Assembly: GCF_900116515.1 (NCBI RefSeq) | Contig: NZ_FPBA01000007.1 | Coordinates: 62,001 to 126,000 of the forward strand | Length of the DNA: 64,000 nt | Direction: 5' to 3' | Origin: Geodermatophilus amargosae | Lineage (GTDB): Bacteria; Actinomycetota; Actinomycetes; Mycobacteriales; Geodermatophilaceae | Shown here: piece after piece, positions 32,713-41,716 of the stretch | Layout of the letters: each line of letters starts with the position of its first letter | Position numbering within the stretch: position 1 is the stretch's first letter | The notes under the pieces: model-generated | What the model was told of the DNA's origin: nothing | Database searches by the model: none | What the model saw: the letters and a program-made list of their open reading frames with translations, nothing else | Made by a program: the position numbers and the translations under genes

Positions 32713-33602
32713 GGGACCGGCACCTCGCTGCGGATGCCGGCGAACAGGTCGTCCTCGGGCAGGGGCGAGTCGACCAGCGAGCGGGCCAGCTCGTAGTCCT
32801 CGGTGGGCCAGACCCGCTGCTGCACGTCCATCGGGCAGGCGAACCAGCGGCCGGCGGGGTCGATCTGGGTCGCGTGCGCGATGAGGGCGGCGTCGCGGAC
32901 CGGGAAGTACTCGGCGCAGGGCACCCGGGTGGTCACCCGGGAGGACATGTCCCGCTCGGGGTCCCAGGTGGCCAGCCACTCCGCGTAGGGGGACTCCGCC
33001 CCGGCCTCGACCATGGCCTCGTGCAGCGCCCGCACCCGGGTCAGGGTGAAGGTCATGTGGTAGTAGAGCTTGCTCGGCTGCCAGGGCTCGCCCAGGTCGG
33101 GGTACCGCTCGGGGTCACCGGCCGCCTCGAAGGCGTGCACCGAGATCTCGTGGGTCTTGATGTGGTCGGGGTGCGGGTAGCCGCCGTTCTCGTCGTAGGT
33201 CAGCACGACGTGCGGCCGGAACCGGCGGATCAGCTCGACCAGCGGGGCGGCGGCCTCCTCCGTGGGGACCAGCGCGAAGCAGCCCTCGGGCAGCGGCGGC
33301 AGCGGGTCACCCTCGGGCAGACCGGAGTCGACGAAGCCGAGGAACTCCTGCTGGACGCCGAGGATCTCGCGGGCGCGCGACATCTCCTCGACGCGCAGCT
33401 GCGGCAGGCGCTCCCAGATCTCGGGGCGGTCGAGCGCCGGGTTGAGCACGGAACCGCGCTCGCCGCCGGTGCAGGTCGCCACCATCACCTCGACGCCCTC
33501 GGCCACGTACCGGGCCATGGTCGCGGCGCCCTTGCTCGACTCGTCGTCGGGATGGGCGTGAACGGCGAGCAGGCGCAACGGGTGGGCGTCGGTCACCGCC
33601 AC
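32709..33602 (-). CDS. mca: Mycothiol S-conjugate amidase Mca
   Basis: Mca hydrolyses mycothiol conjugates, releasing a mercapturic acid for export and GlcN-inositol for recycling. The 297-residue product has the LmbE/PIG-L zinc site AVHAHPDDES (His17, Asp19/20 region) and the later YPHPDH motif. TCTGGERGSVLNPA and TFTLTRVRALHEAM support Mca rather than MshB. The gene is direct evidence that the organism uses mycothiol. It is divergent from greA with a 210-bp gap. Confidence 0.94.
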   Translation of the reverse strand: MAVTDAHPLRLLAVHAHPDDESSKGAATMARYVAEGVEVMVATCTGGERGSVLNPALDRPEIWERLPQLRVEEMSRAREILGVQQEFLGFVDSGLPEGDPLPPLPEGCFALVPTEEAAAPLVELIRRFRPHVVLTYDENGGYPHPDHIKTHEISVHAFEAAGDPERYPDLGEPWQPSKLYYHMTFTLTRVRALHEAMVEAGAESPYAEWLATWDPERDMSSRVTTRVPCAEYFPVRDAALIAHATQIDPAGRWFACPMDVQQRVWPTEDYELARSLVDSPLPEDDLFAGIRSEVPVP

Positions 33603-33812
33603 AGTGTCCCCGAGGCGACGACGGGACGCCGCGAACCCCGTCGTCCGGACGGGTGGATGTGGTGCTCGTCACGCGGACGTCGGATACGGTCCGCTCCCCC
33701 GCGGGGTCGTCCGCGTCCCTGCAACGGCCTCTCGGCCGGTGTTAGTTTGGCCGGATCGACGTCGACCGCCTCCCGACCGGGAGGTGGCCCCCGAGCTGCA
33801 GGAGTACCCCGC

Positions 33813-34313
33813 GTGACCACCCCCACTGAGAACGAGCAGGGCATCTGGCTGACCCAGGAGGCCCACGACCGGCTGAAGGCCGAGCTCGACCAGTTGGTGG
33901 CCGGCCGGCCCGCCATGGCCGCCGAGATCAACGCCCGCCGCGAGGAGGGCGACCTCAAGGAGAACGGCGGCTACCACGCGGCCAAGGAGGAGCAGGGCAA
34001 GCAGGAGGGCCGGATCCGGCAGCTGACCGACCTGCTCCGCAAGGCCCGCGTCGGCGAGCCGCCCACCACGGCCACCAGCGCCGAGCTGGGCACGGTCATC
34101 ACCATCCGCTTCCAGGGCGACGACGAGACCGAGAAGTTCCTGCTCGGCTCGCGCGAGATCGCCGGCACGACCGACCTCGCCGTCTACTCGCCGGAGTCGG
34201 CGATGGGCTCGGCGATCCTCGGTGCGAAGCCGGGCACGACGGTCACCTACCAGGCGCCCAACGGCCGCGACATCACCGTCGAGGTCGTCGGCGTCGAGCC
34301 GTTCGTCCCCTGA
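33813..34313 (+). CDS. greA: Transcription elongation factor GreA
   Basis: GreA rescues backtracked RNA polymerase by stimulating transcript cleavage. The 166-residue product has the N-terminal coiled coil with the acidic tip (INARREEGDLKENGGYHAAKEEQG, Asp/Glu pair) and the C-terminal FKBP-like domain (EKFLLGSREI, YSPESAMGSAILGAKPGTTVTYQAPNG). AGGAG lies ~8 bp before GTG 33813. The mca-greA divergent pair is also found in mycobacteria. Confidence 0.96.
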   Translation: MTTPTENEQGIWLTQEAHDRLKAELDQLVAGRPAMAAEINARREEGDLKENGGYHAAKEEQGKQEGRIRQLTDLLRKARVGEPPTTATSAELGTVITIRFQGDDETEKFLLGSREIAGTTDLAVYSPESAMGSAILGAKPGTTVTYQAPNGRDITVEVVGVEPFVP

Positions 34314-34327
34314 CCCGGACCCCGCCG

Positions 34328-34654
34328 ATGCGCGTGGCCCGCTCCCGGCGGGTGGAGAACACCGGCTTCGTCTGCGTCCACTGCGCCGCCGACGTCCCCG
34401 CGAACAGCGACGGGCACTACCGCAACCACTGCCCGGTCTGCCTGTGGTCGCTGCACGTCGACGAGCTGCCCGGTGACCGCGCGAGTGGGTGCCGGCAGCC
34501 GATGGAGCCGATCGGGCTGGTCGAGAAGTCCGGCAAGGGCTGGCAGGTGGTCCACCGCTGCACGGCGTGCGGCCACCGCCAGCCCAACCGGCTCGTCCGC
34601 GACGGCGAGGCCCCCGACGACCTCGACCTGGTGCTCTCGCTGCCCTGGCTGTAG
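34328..34654 (+). CDS. RNHCP domain zinc-ribbon protein
   Basis: The 108-residue product has the eponymous motif (CVHCAADVP, then HYRNHCPVCLWSLHVD) and a second Cys pair (HRCTACGHRQPNRL). Four to six Cys in CxxC pairs indicate a zinc ribbon. The family is widespread in actinobacteria, and its role is unknown; nucleic-acid or ribosome binding is a guess. It starts 14 bp after greA and may share its transcript. Confidence 0.88.
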   Translation: MRVARSRRVENTGFVCVHCAADVPANSDGHYRNHCPVCLWSLHVDELPGDRASGCRQPMEPIGLVEKSGKGWQVVHRCTACGHRQPNRLVRDGEAPDDLDLVLSLPWL

Positions 34655-34662
34655 GCCGGTTG

Positions 34663-34720
34663 CCGGCGTTCCTCGTGCGCTGCCGGTCCTGCGGGACCCG
34701 CACCGCACGAGGAACGCCGG
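34663..34720. terminator. Perfect 17-bp stem hairpin between convergent genes
   Basis: Bases 34663-34679 pair perfectly with 34704-34720. The loop itself contains a smaller stem GGTCC/GGACC. It lies between the RNHCP gene and the convergent M3 peptidase gene and is a strong bidirectional terminator candidate. The two-level build and the inner GGTCCTGC core recall 22725-22754. Confidence 0.75.
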
Positions 34721-34732
34721 TACTGCCGACCG

Positions 34733-36790
34733 TCAGGCCGGGGCGAGGCCGCGGCGGCGCAGCAGCGGGCCGGGGTCGGCGTCGCGGCCGCGGACGGCGC
34801 GGAAGGCCTCCAGCGGGTCCACCGACCCACCGCGGGAGAGCAGCCGCTCGCGGAAGACGTCGCCGTTCTCGCGCCGCAGCCCGCCGTTCTCGCGGAACCA
34901 CTCCACGGTGTCGGCGTCGAGGACCTCCGACCAGATGTAGGAGTAGTAGCCCGCCGCGTAGCCGCCGGCGAAGACGTGCTGGAAGTACGTCGTCCGGTAG
35001 CGCGGCGGCACCAGGTCGTTGGCGACACCCGCCTGCTCCAGCGCCCGCCGCTCGAACTCCGCGGGGTCGCCGACCTCGGTCTCGGGGGTGATGCGGTGCC
35101 AGGCCTGGTCGAGCAGCGTGGCGGCGAGGTACTCCAGCGTCGCGAAGCCCTCGCCCCACAGCCGCGCGCCGTCCAGCGCCTCGACGACGGCGGCCGGCAG
35201 CGGCTCTCCGGTCTCGACGTGCCGCGCGTAGGTGGACAGCACCTCCGGCCACAGCGCCCACATCTCGTTGACCTGGCTCGGGAACTCCACGAAGTCGCGG
35301 GGCACCGCGGTCCCGGCGAAGCGCGGGTAGGTCACCGCCGAGCTCAGCCCGTGCAGCGCGTGGCCGAACTCGTGGAACAGCGTGTCGACCTCGCTGAGCG
35401 TGAGCAGCGTCGGCCGGCCCTCGGGCGCGCGGGCCACGTTGAGGTTGTTGACGACGACCGGCCGGGTGCCGAGCAGCCGCGACTGGGTGACGAACGAGCT
35501 CATCCACGCCCCGCCGCGCTTGCCCTCGCGGGCGGTGAAGTCGCCGAGGTAGAGGCCGACCGCCTCGCCGTCGGGGCCGCTGACCTCCCAGACGCGGACG
35601 TCGGGGTGGTAGCCGGCGAGGTCCGGACGCGGGGCGAAGCGGAATCCGTAGAGCATCTCGGCGGCCCGGAAGACGCCGTCGACCAGGACCCGGTCCAGCT
35701 CGAACCACGACCGCAGAGCGGCGGTGTCCACCGAGTAGCGCTCGGCGCGCACCCGCTCGCTGTAGAAGGCCCAGTCCCACGCCGCCAGCTCGGTCACGCC
35801 GTCGCGGACGGCGACCTCGGCCAGCACCTCACCCTCGGCCAGCGCGTTCGCCGTCGACGGGCCGACCATCGACGACAGCATCGCGTCGACGGCGTCGGTG
35901 CTGCTGGCGGTCTGGTCGGCGAGCACCAGGTCGGCGTGGGTGGCGAAGCCCAGCAGCCGCGCCCGCTCGGCACGCACCCGGGCGATCCGCGCGGCCACCG
36001 GGCCGTTGTCGTGCTCGCCCGAGGACGCACGGGTCACCGACGCCTCGAAGACGCGGCGGCGCAGCTCCCGGTCGCGCAGCTTGGCCAGCACCGGCTGACC
36101 GGTGGGCAGCAGCAGCGGCAGCACGTACCCGTCGAGGCCGCGGTCGGCGGCGGCACCGGCCGCGGCGGCGACCTCCTCCTCGCTCAGCCCGTCGAGCTCG
36201 GCGGCGTCGGCCACCCGGACGGCGGCAGCCTCGGTGGCCAGCTGCAGGTTCTGCCCGAACTGTGTGGACAGCTCGGAGAGCTCGCGGTTCCTGTCCGAGA
36301 GCCGGGCGCGGCCCTCGTCGTCGAGTCGGGCGCCGGCCAGTACGCGGTCGAGGTGGTGGCGCTCGACCAGCCGGACCGCCTCGGGGTCCAGCCCGGAGTC
36401 GTGGCGCGCCTCGTGGACGACGTCGACGCGGGCGAACAGCGCGGGGTCCAGCCGCAGCGCGTCCGAGTGCGCGGCCTCCAGCGGTGCGAGCTCCCGCTCG
36501 ATCTCGCGCAGCCGCGGCGAGGACAGCGAGGAGGAGAGGTTGCCGAACACCGCCTCGGCGCGGCGCAGCAGCGCGCCGGAGCGCTCCAGCGCCTCGACCG
36601 TGTTCGCGAACGTGGGCGGCTCGGCCGACCCGGTGATCGCGTCGAGCTCGGCGCGCTGCTCGGCCATCCCGGCCAGCACCGCCTCGCGGCAGTGCTCGAG
36701 GGTGATGTCGGCGAAGGGCGGCAGCCCGTACGGCAGCGGCGACTCGGACAGCAGCGGGTTGGACACGGCGGGGGCGGGATCGGCGCTCAT
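34733..36790 (-). CDS. dcp: M3-family oligopeptidase (peptidyl-dipeptidase Dcp/OpdA type)
   Basis: The 685-residue product has the full length for Dcp/oligopeptidase A. The zinc site is HEFGHALHG at residues ~473-481, with LFHEFG context and a downstream Glu in the SQVNEMWALWPEVL region. The N-terminal helical half (FADITLEHCREAVLAGMAEQ) matches the family. No signal peptide is seen. The enzyme degrades short peptides in the cytoplasm. It is a single gene, convergent with the RNHCP gene. Confidence 0.93.
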   Translation of the reverse strand: MSADPAPAVSNPLLSESPLPYGLPPFADITLEHCREAVLAGMAEQRAELDAITGSAEPPTFANTVEALERSGALLRRAEAVFGNLSSSLSSPRLREIERELAPLEAAHSDALRLDPALFARVDVVHEARHDSGLDPEAVRLVERHHLDRVLAGARLDDEGRARLSDRNRELSELSTQFGQNLQLATEAAAVRVADAAELDGLSEEEVAAAAGAAADRGLDGYVLPLLLPTGQPVLAKLRDRELRRRVFEASVTRASSGEHDNGPVAARIARVRAERARLLGFATHADLVLADQTASSTDAVDAMLSSMVGPSTANALAEGEVLAEVAVRDGVTELAAWDWAFYSERVRAERYSVDTAALRSWFELDRVLVDGVFRAAEMLYGFRFAPRPDLAGYHPDVRVWEVSGPDGEAVGLYLGDFTAREGKRGGAWMSSFVTQSRLLGTRPVVVNNLNVARAPEGRPTLLTLSEVDTLFHEFGHALHGLSSAVTYPRFAGTAVPRDFVEFPSQVNEMWALWPEVLSTYARHVETGEPLPAAVVEALDGARLWGEGFATLEYLAATLLDQAWHRITPETEVGDPAEFERRALEQAGVANDLVPPRYRTTYFQHVFAGGYAAGYYSYIWSEVLDADTVEWFRENGGLRRENGDVFRERLLSRGGSVDPLEAFRAVRGRDADPGPLLRRRGLAPA

Positions 36791-36901
36791 CGCGGACGAG
36801 TCTCCGCTACGACTCCGCGGTCCTCCCGGACCGCACCGCGGCCGGGTGCCGTCCCGGGCGGCGCCGAGCCCAGCCCGCCACTCCTCGCGGAGGCCCCCAC
36901 C

Positions 36902-36934
36902 CGTCCCGGCGACGGCGCCTCCGGCGCCGGGACG
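36902..36934 (-). terminator. Hairpin after the ABC exporter operon
   Basis: A 10-bp stem CGTCCCGGCG/CGCCGGGACG (36902-36911 with 36925-36934) lies 6 bp downstream of the permease stop on the minus strand. Confidence 0.6.
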
Positions 36935-36940
36935 AGTGCG

Positions 36941-37744
36941 TCAGCGGCTGGCGGTCCGCCGGTAGATGCGGACCGACAGCGGCACGAAGACCGCCAGCAA
37001 CAGGGCCGACCAGATCAGCGTGTACAGGACCGGGTTCTGCAGCGGCCACGTGTCCGGAGCTGCCAGGCCCGGTGCGGTGTTGCCGAACAGCTCCCGGGCG
37101 GCCTGCACGACCGCCGACACCGGGTTCCAGTCCGCGATCACCTTCAGCACCGTGGGGAAGTTGTCCGTCGGGACGAAGGTGTTGGCGATGAAGGTCAGCG
37201 GGAAGATGACGATGAAGCTGGCCTGCTGCACCACCTCCGGCGCCCGCACGAGCAGTCCCACCGTGGCCATCAGCCAGCTCATCGCGTAGGCGAACAGGAG
37301 CAGCAGCGCGAAGCCGGCCAGCGCCTCGGGGAGCGAGGACCGGATCCGCCAGCCCACGACCAGCCCGGTGACCCCCATGACGACGATGGACAGCGCGTTG
37401 AGCGCGAGGTCCGCGACCGTCCGGCCGACCAGCACGGCCGACGACGCCATCGGCAGGGACCGGAACCGGTCGATCAGCCCCTTCTGCAGGTCCTCGGCCA
37501 GGCTGGCCCCGGTGATCGTGCTCCCGAAGACGATCGTCTGGGCGAAGATCCCCGGCAGCAGGAACTCGGCGTAGCTGATGCCCTGGATGGGGATGGCGCT
37601 GCCGAACACGTACCGGAACATCAGCACGAACATGATCGGCGACAGCGTCGCGAAGACGATGAGCTCCGGGACCCGCTTGACCTTGACCAGGTTGCGACGG
37701 GTGATCGTCAGGCCGTCCTCGACGGCGACGGACAGCGAGCTCAT
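36941..37744 (-). CDS. ABC-2 type transporter permease (DrrB-like)
   Basis: The 267-residue product has six hydrophobic segments and the ABC-2 motif pattern (FVLMFRYVFGSAIPIQG, YAEFLLPGIFAQTIVFGS, RSLPMASSAVLVGRTVAD, FIVIFPLTFIANTFVPTDNFP). It is the membrane partner of the ATPase whose stop its ATG overlaps by 4 bp. DrrAB-type exporters pump daunorubicin-like drugs or lipids; the substrate here is unknown. Confidence 0.93.
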   Translation of the reverse strand: MSSLSVAVEDGLTITRRNLVKVKRVPELIVFATLSPIMFVLMFRYVFGSAIPIQGISYAEFLLPGIFAQTIVFGSTITGASLAEDLQKGLIDRFRSLPMASSAVLVGRTVADLALNALSIVVMGVTGLVVGWRIRSSLPEALAGFALLLLFAYAMSWLMATVGLLVRAPEVVQQASFIVIFPLTFIANTFVPTDNFPTVLKVIADWNPVSAVVQAARELFGNTAPGLAAPDTWPLQNPVLYTLIWSALLLAVFVPLSVRIYRRTASR

Positions 37745-38754
37745 CGGACACTCCCAGCGGTCTCGGCCGGCACGCGGGCGGTGTCCGCGGGACCGGCGCC
37801 GTCGTCGTCGGTCTCGTCGGCCGAGTGGCCGGTGAGGGTGAGGAACACGTCGTCGAGGTCGGGCCGGCGCAGCCCGATGTCGAGCACCTCGACGCCGGTG
37901 CCGTCCAGCAGCCGCAGCGCCTCGGCCAGCGAGTCGGTGCCGCCGCGCACCGGCAGGCTCAGCCGCCGGGTCTGCTCGTCGGGGTGGGCGCCTCCCGCCG
38001 AGAGGGGCGTGAGCAGCCGGGCGGCCTCGCCGAGGTCTGCGGCGCGGCGCACGGTCAGCTCCAGCCGCTGCCCGCCGACCTGGGCCTTCAGCTCGTCGCC
38101 GGTGCCGCGGGCGATCACCCGGCCGCGGTCGATGACCACCATCCGTTCGGCCAGGCGGTCGGCCTCCTCGAGGTACTGGGTGGTCAGCAGGATCGTCGTC
38201 CCGCCGCCGGCGAGGTCGGCGATGAACTCCCACATGCCCAGCCGGCTGCGCGGGTCCAGGCCGGTGGTCGGCTCGTCGAGGAAGAGCACCCGCGGGCGGG
38301 CGATGAGGGAGGCGGCGATGTCCAGCCGTCGCCGCATGCCGCCGGAGTAGGTCTTCGCCGGCCGCCCGGCGGCGTCGGTGAGCTCGAAGCGCTCGAGCAG
38401 TTCCTCCGCCCGCGTCCGCGACTCCCGCTTCCCGAGCCGGTAGAGCCGCCCCACCATCTCCAGGTTCTCGAAGCCGGTGAGGTACTCGTCGACGGCGGCG
38501 TACTGGCCGGTCAGCCCGATCATCGACCGCACCCGGCCCGGCTCCCGCAGGACGTCGACGCCGGCCACCTCGGCGCGGCCGCCGTCGGGCTGCAGCAACG
38601 TGGTGAGGATGCGGACGACGGTGGTCTTGCCCGCCCCGTTGGGCCCGAGCAGGCCGAGCACGCTGCCCTCGGGCACGGCCAGGTCCACCCCGGCCAGTGC
38701 GGTGTTGGACCCGAAGCGCTTCCGGAGTCCCTCGACGAGGATCGCGTTGCTCAT
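37741..38754 (-). CDS. ABC transporter ATP-binding protein (DrrA-like)
   Basis: The 337-residue product contains Walker A GPNGAGKTT, the signature YSGGMRRRLDIA, Walker B VLFLDEPTTGLD and the H-loop region. It is followed by the ~90-residue C-terminal extension of DrrA-type proteins (VGGQRLELTVRRAADLGEAARLL, LRRPDLDDVFLTLTG). ATG 38754 is chosen from the family start (MSNAILVEGLRKRFG). It forms an operon with the permease. An inverted repeat lies 13 bp upstream. Confidence 0.95.
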   Translation of the reverse strand: MSNAILVEGLRKRFGSNTALAGVDLAVPEGSVLGLLGPNGAGKTTVVRILTTLLQPDGGRAEVAGVDVLREPGRVRSMIGLTGQYAAVDEYLTGFENLEMVGRLYRLGKRESRTRAEELLERFELTDAAGRPAKTYSGGMRRRLDIAASLIARPRVLFLDEPTTGLDPRSRLGMWEFIADLAGGGTTILLTTQYLEEADRLAERMVVIDRGRVIARGTGDELKAQVGGQRLELTVRRAADLGEAARLLTPLSAGGAHPDEQTRRLSLPVRGGTDSLAEALRLLDGTGVEVLDIGLRRPDLDDVFLTLTGHSADETDDDGAGPADTARVPAETAGSVR

Positions 38755-38766
38755 GCCGGCGAAACT

Positions 38767-38786
38767 AAGTGTGAGCACCGACACTT
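38767..38786. promoter_or_regulatory. Inverted repeat AAGTGT-N8-ACACTT upstream of the exporter operon
   Basis: The arms at 38767-38772 and 38781-38786 flank 8 bases, directly before the start of the ATPase gene. The location and symmetry fit the operator of a TetR-type repressor. No regulator gene lies beside the operon, so a regulator elsewhere would be needed. Confidence 0.4.
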
Positions 38787-38891
38787 CCCGAACGGATTTC
38801 GCCCACAGCGAACCATGTCCATGCCCTACCGACCGCGGCGGCGGCCAGGACTCATCGCCGGCCGCCCGGCGGCCCCCTGGAGGGGGCTCCC

Positions 38892-40106
38892 TCACCCCTC
38901 CGAGACGGGGAAGCCGGCGCTCGCCAGCGCCGTGATCACGGTCCGCGCGTGGTCGGGACCGCGGGTCTCGAGGACGACGAAGACCTCGACCTGCCCGAGG
39001 TCCAGGCGGGTCGACGTCCGCTCGTGCTCGACCTCGAGGACGTTGGCGCCGCCCTCGGCCAGGACCGCGAGCACCGCCGCGAGCGACCCCGGCCGGTCGG
39101 GCACGGCCAGGCGCAGCCGCAGGTACCGCCCCGCCGCGGCCATGCCGTGCTGGACCACCTTGAGCAGCAGCACCGGGTCGACGTTGCCGCCCGAGACGAC
39201 GGCGACCACCGGCGGCGGGAAGGCCCCCGGCTCGGCCAGCACCGCGGCCACGGCGGCCACACCGGCCGGCTCGACGACGAGCTTGGCCCGCTCCAGGCAG
39301 AACAGCAGCGCGCGGGAGAGGTCCTCCTCCCCCACCGTGCGCACCTCGTCGACCAGGTCGCGGACGTGCGCGAGCGTCAGGTCGCTGGGGGCTCCGACGG
39401 CGATCCCGTCGGCCATCGTCGTCAGGCCGGACAGCGCCACGGGGTGCCCGGCCGCCAGCGACCCGGGGAAGGAGGCGGCACCCTCGGCCTGCACCGCCAC
39501 GATGCGGACCCCCGGCCGGCGGGCCCGGACGGCGGCGGCGACGCCGGACACCAGACCGCCGCCCCCGGTGCAGACCACGACGGTGGCGACGTCGGGGCAC
39601 TGCTCGAGCACCTCGGCGCCCACGGTCCCCTGCCCGGCGATGACGTCGGGGTGGTCGAACGGGTGGATGAACACCGCGCCGGTCGCCTCCGCGTGCGCGA
39701 CCGCCGCGGCCAGCGCCGCGGTGAGGTCGACGCCGACGAGGCGGGCCTCGGCGCCGTAGCTGCGCGTGGCGGCCACCTTGGGCAGCGGAGCGGACTCGGG
39801 CATGAAGACGGTCGCCGAGATCCCGAGCATGCGGGCGGCCAGGGCGACACCCTGCGCGTGGTTGCCGGCGCTGGCCGCGACGACCCCCCGCGCCCGCTCC
39901 TCCGGCGTCAGCCGCGACAGCCGCACGTAGGCGCCGCGGAACTTGAACGAGCCGGTGTGCTGCAGGTTCTCGCACTTGAGGTGCACCGGGCCGCCCACCC
40001 GCTCGGCCAGCGCCCGCGAGTGCTCCAGCGGCGTGCGGCGCGCGATGCCCTCCAGCAGGTCGGCCGCGGCGGCGACGTCGGCACCGGTGACCAGGTCGGC
40101 TCCCAT
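38892..40106 (-). CDS. ilvA: Threonine ammonia-lyase with C-terminal ACT domain
   Basis: The enzyme deaminates threonine to 2-oxobutyrate, the first step to isoleucine. The 404-residue product has the PLP lysine in TGSFKFRGA (Lys55), the phosphate loop CTGGGGLVSG and a serine/threonine-dehydratase body. Residues ~325-404 form an ACT domain (LRLAVPDRPGSLAAVLAVLAEGGANVLEVEHERT), the layout of the shorter IlvA/TdcB-ACT type. Allosteric control through ACT is expected. It is divergent from the AAA+ ATPase gene. Confidence 0.93.
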   Translation of the reverse strand: MGADLVTGADVAAAADLLEGIARRTPLEHSRALAERVGGPVHLKCENLQHTGSFKFRGAYVRLSRLTPEERARGVVAASAGNHAQGVALAARMLGISATVFMPESAPLPKVAATRSYGAEARLVGVDLTAALAAAVAHAEATGAVFIHPFDHPDVIAGQGTVGAEVLEQCPDVATVVVCTGGGGLVSGVAAAVRARRPGVRIVAVQAEGAASFPGSLAAGHPVALSGLTTMADGIAVGAPSDLTLAHVRDLVDEVRTVGEEDLSRALLFCLERAKLVVEPAGVAAVAAVLAEPGAFPPPVVAVVSGGNVDPVLLLKVVQHGMAAAGRYLRLRLAVPDRPGSLAAVLAVLAEGGANVLEVEHERTSTRLDLGQVEVFVVLETRGPDHARTVITALASAGFPVSEG

Positions 40107-40164
40107 GCCCCGATCCTCCCAGGGCCGCCCGAGGCGCTCCCGCATCGTCGCTGGTCGTCGTACC

Positions 40165-41637
40165 GTGGCTGAGGTGACGGACGTCGCCCCAGCGCAGGCC
40201 CCACCCGCACCCACGACCCTCGGCGAGCTCCGTGCCACCGGAGCCGCCTTCCGGCCGGTCAAGGCCGAGATCCGCGCCAACCTCCTCGCCCGCCTCGGCG
40301 CCGGCGAGCCCAGCCTGCCCGGCATCGTCGGCTTCGAGGACACCGTCGTCCCCGAGGTCGAGCGGGCCCTCATCGCCGGCCACGACCTCGTCCTGCTGGG
40401 GGAGCGTGGCCAGGGCAAGACCCGCCTGATCCGCACCCTCGTCGGCCTGCTCGACGAGTGGACGCCGGTCCTGGCCGGCAGCGAGCTCAACGAGCACCCC
40501 CTGCACCCGATCAGCGTGTGGGCACACCGCCAGATCACCGAGCACGGCGACGACACCCCGGTCGGCTGGCTGCACCGGAGCGAGCGCTTCGGCGAGAAGC
40601 TGGCCACCCCCGACACCAGCGTCGGCGACCTCATCGGCGACGTCGACCCGATCAAGGTCGCCGAGGGCCGCACCCTGGGCGACCCGGAGACGGTGCACTA
40701 CGGCCTGGTCCCCCGCACCAACCGCGGCATCTTCAGCGTCAACGAGCTGCCCGACCTCGCCGAGCGCATCCAGGTCGCGCTGCTCAACGTGCTCGAGGAG
40801 CGCGACATCCAGATCCGCGGCTACCGCGTGCGGCTGCCGCTGGACCTGCTGCTCGTGGCCAGCGCCAACCCCGAGGACTACACCAACCGCGGGCGGATCA
40901 TCACGCCGCTGAAGGACCGCTTCGGCGCCGAGGTCCGCACGCACTACCCGCTGGAGCTGGCCGACGAGATCCGGCTGCTTCACCAGGAGGCGCAGACCAG
41001 CGGACTCGGTGCGCCGAGCGGGCACGACGGCTTCGACGCCCCCGTCGTCCCCCAGCACCTGGCCGAGATCGTCGCCCGGTTCACCCGGCTGGTGCGCGAG
41101 TCCAGCCACGTGGACCAGCGCTCGGGCGTCAGCGCCCGGTTCGCCATCGCGGGGCTGGAGACCGTCGCCGCCTCCGCCGTCCGCCGGGCCGCGATCGCCG
41201 GGGAGACCCGGCCCGTGGCGCGTGTCGTCGACCTGCCCGGCATCGTCCCGGCCAGCCGCGGCAAGGTCGAGTTCGCCGACTCGGGCAGCGACCCCGACGA
41301 CGACCGGGAGATGGAGGTGCTCGAGCACCTGCTGCGGCAGGCGACCGCGCAGACCTTCCGCGCCCGGTGCGGCGGGCTGGACCTGACCGGCCTGCAGGAG
41401 CACTTCACCGGCGGGGAGACCGTCGAGTCCGGGGAACTGGTGCCGGGCGCGGCGCTGCTGGGCCAGCTGGGCACCATCCCGAGGCTGGCCGAGCTGCTCG
41501 GCCGCCTGGGCGTGCCGGAGGGCGAGGAGTCCGCCGAGCAGGCCGCCGCCGCCGTCGAGTTCGCCCTCGAGGGCCTCTACCTCACCCGCCGGCTGGCCAA
41601 GGACACCGACGGCACGCGGACGGTCTACGGAGCATGA
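40165..41637 (+). CDS. MoxR/magnesium-chelatase-like AAA+ ATPase
   Basis: From GTG 40165 (GTG 40174 also possible) the product has about 490 residues. Walker A is GERGQGKTR at residues ~79-87. The Mg-chelatase-type second region is GIFSVNELPDLAERIQVALLNVLEERDIQIRG (here in two parts), with sensor 1 LLVASANPEDYTNRG. This is the BchI/ChlI-like AAA+ class that works with a VWA partner. No chlorophyll or cobalamin genes are nearby, so a chaperone or metal-insertion role with the next gene is inferred. It is followed by the VWA gene after 79 bp. Confidence 0.88.
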   Translation: MAEVTDVAPAQAPPAPTTLGELRATGAAFRPVKAEIRANLLARLGAGEPSLPGIVGFEDTVVPEVERALIAGHDLVLLGERGQGKTRLIRTLVGLLDEWTPVLAGSELNEHPLHPISVWAHRQITEHGDDTPVGWLHRSERFGEKLATPDTSVGDLIGDVDPIKVAEGRTLGDPETVHYGLVPRTNRGIFSVNELPDLAERIQVALLNVLEERDIQIRGYRVRLPLDLLLVASANPEDYTNRGRIITPLKDRFGAEVRTHYPLELADEIRLLHQEAQTSGLGAPSGHDGFDAPVVPQHLAEIVARFTRLVRESSHVDQRSGVSARFAIAGLETVAASAVRRAAIAGETRPVARVVDLPGIVPASRGKVEFADSGSDPDDDREMEVLEHLLRQATAQTFRARCGGLDLTGLQEHFTGGETVESGELVPGAALLGQLGTIPRLAELLGRLGVPEGEESAEQAAAAVEFALEGLYLTRRLAKDTDGTRTVYGA

Positions 41638-41664
41638 GGGGCGAGCTCGCGAGCCCCTCCGTCG
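41635..41664 (+). repeat. Hairpin with GAGCTCGCGAG core between ATPase and VWA genes
   Basis: GAGGGG and CCCCTC arms flank CGAGCTCGCGAG just after the ATPase stop. The core is shared with hairpins at 8170-8219 and 55817-55871. Here it is inside a probable operon, so it may attenuate rather than end transcription. Confidence 0.4.
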
Positions 41665-41716
41665 ACGGAGCCCGGCCCCGGCTCGGGGCGCCGACGAGCG
41701 CCAGCGAGGAGGAGTC

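Noticed and set aside
34328-34335. GCCGATGC at the RNHCP gene start as a FliA promoter
   Set aside because: The ATG of the gene itself creates the match, and there is no -35 at 16 bp.
38755-38891. A further gene between the ABC ATPase and ilvA
   Set aside because: The open frames here are short and have no family features; the gap holds promoter and 3' flank sequences.
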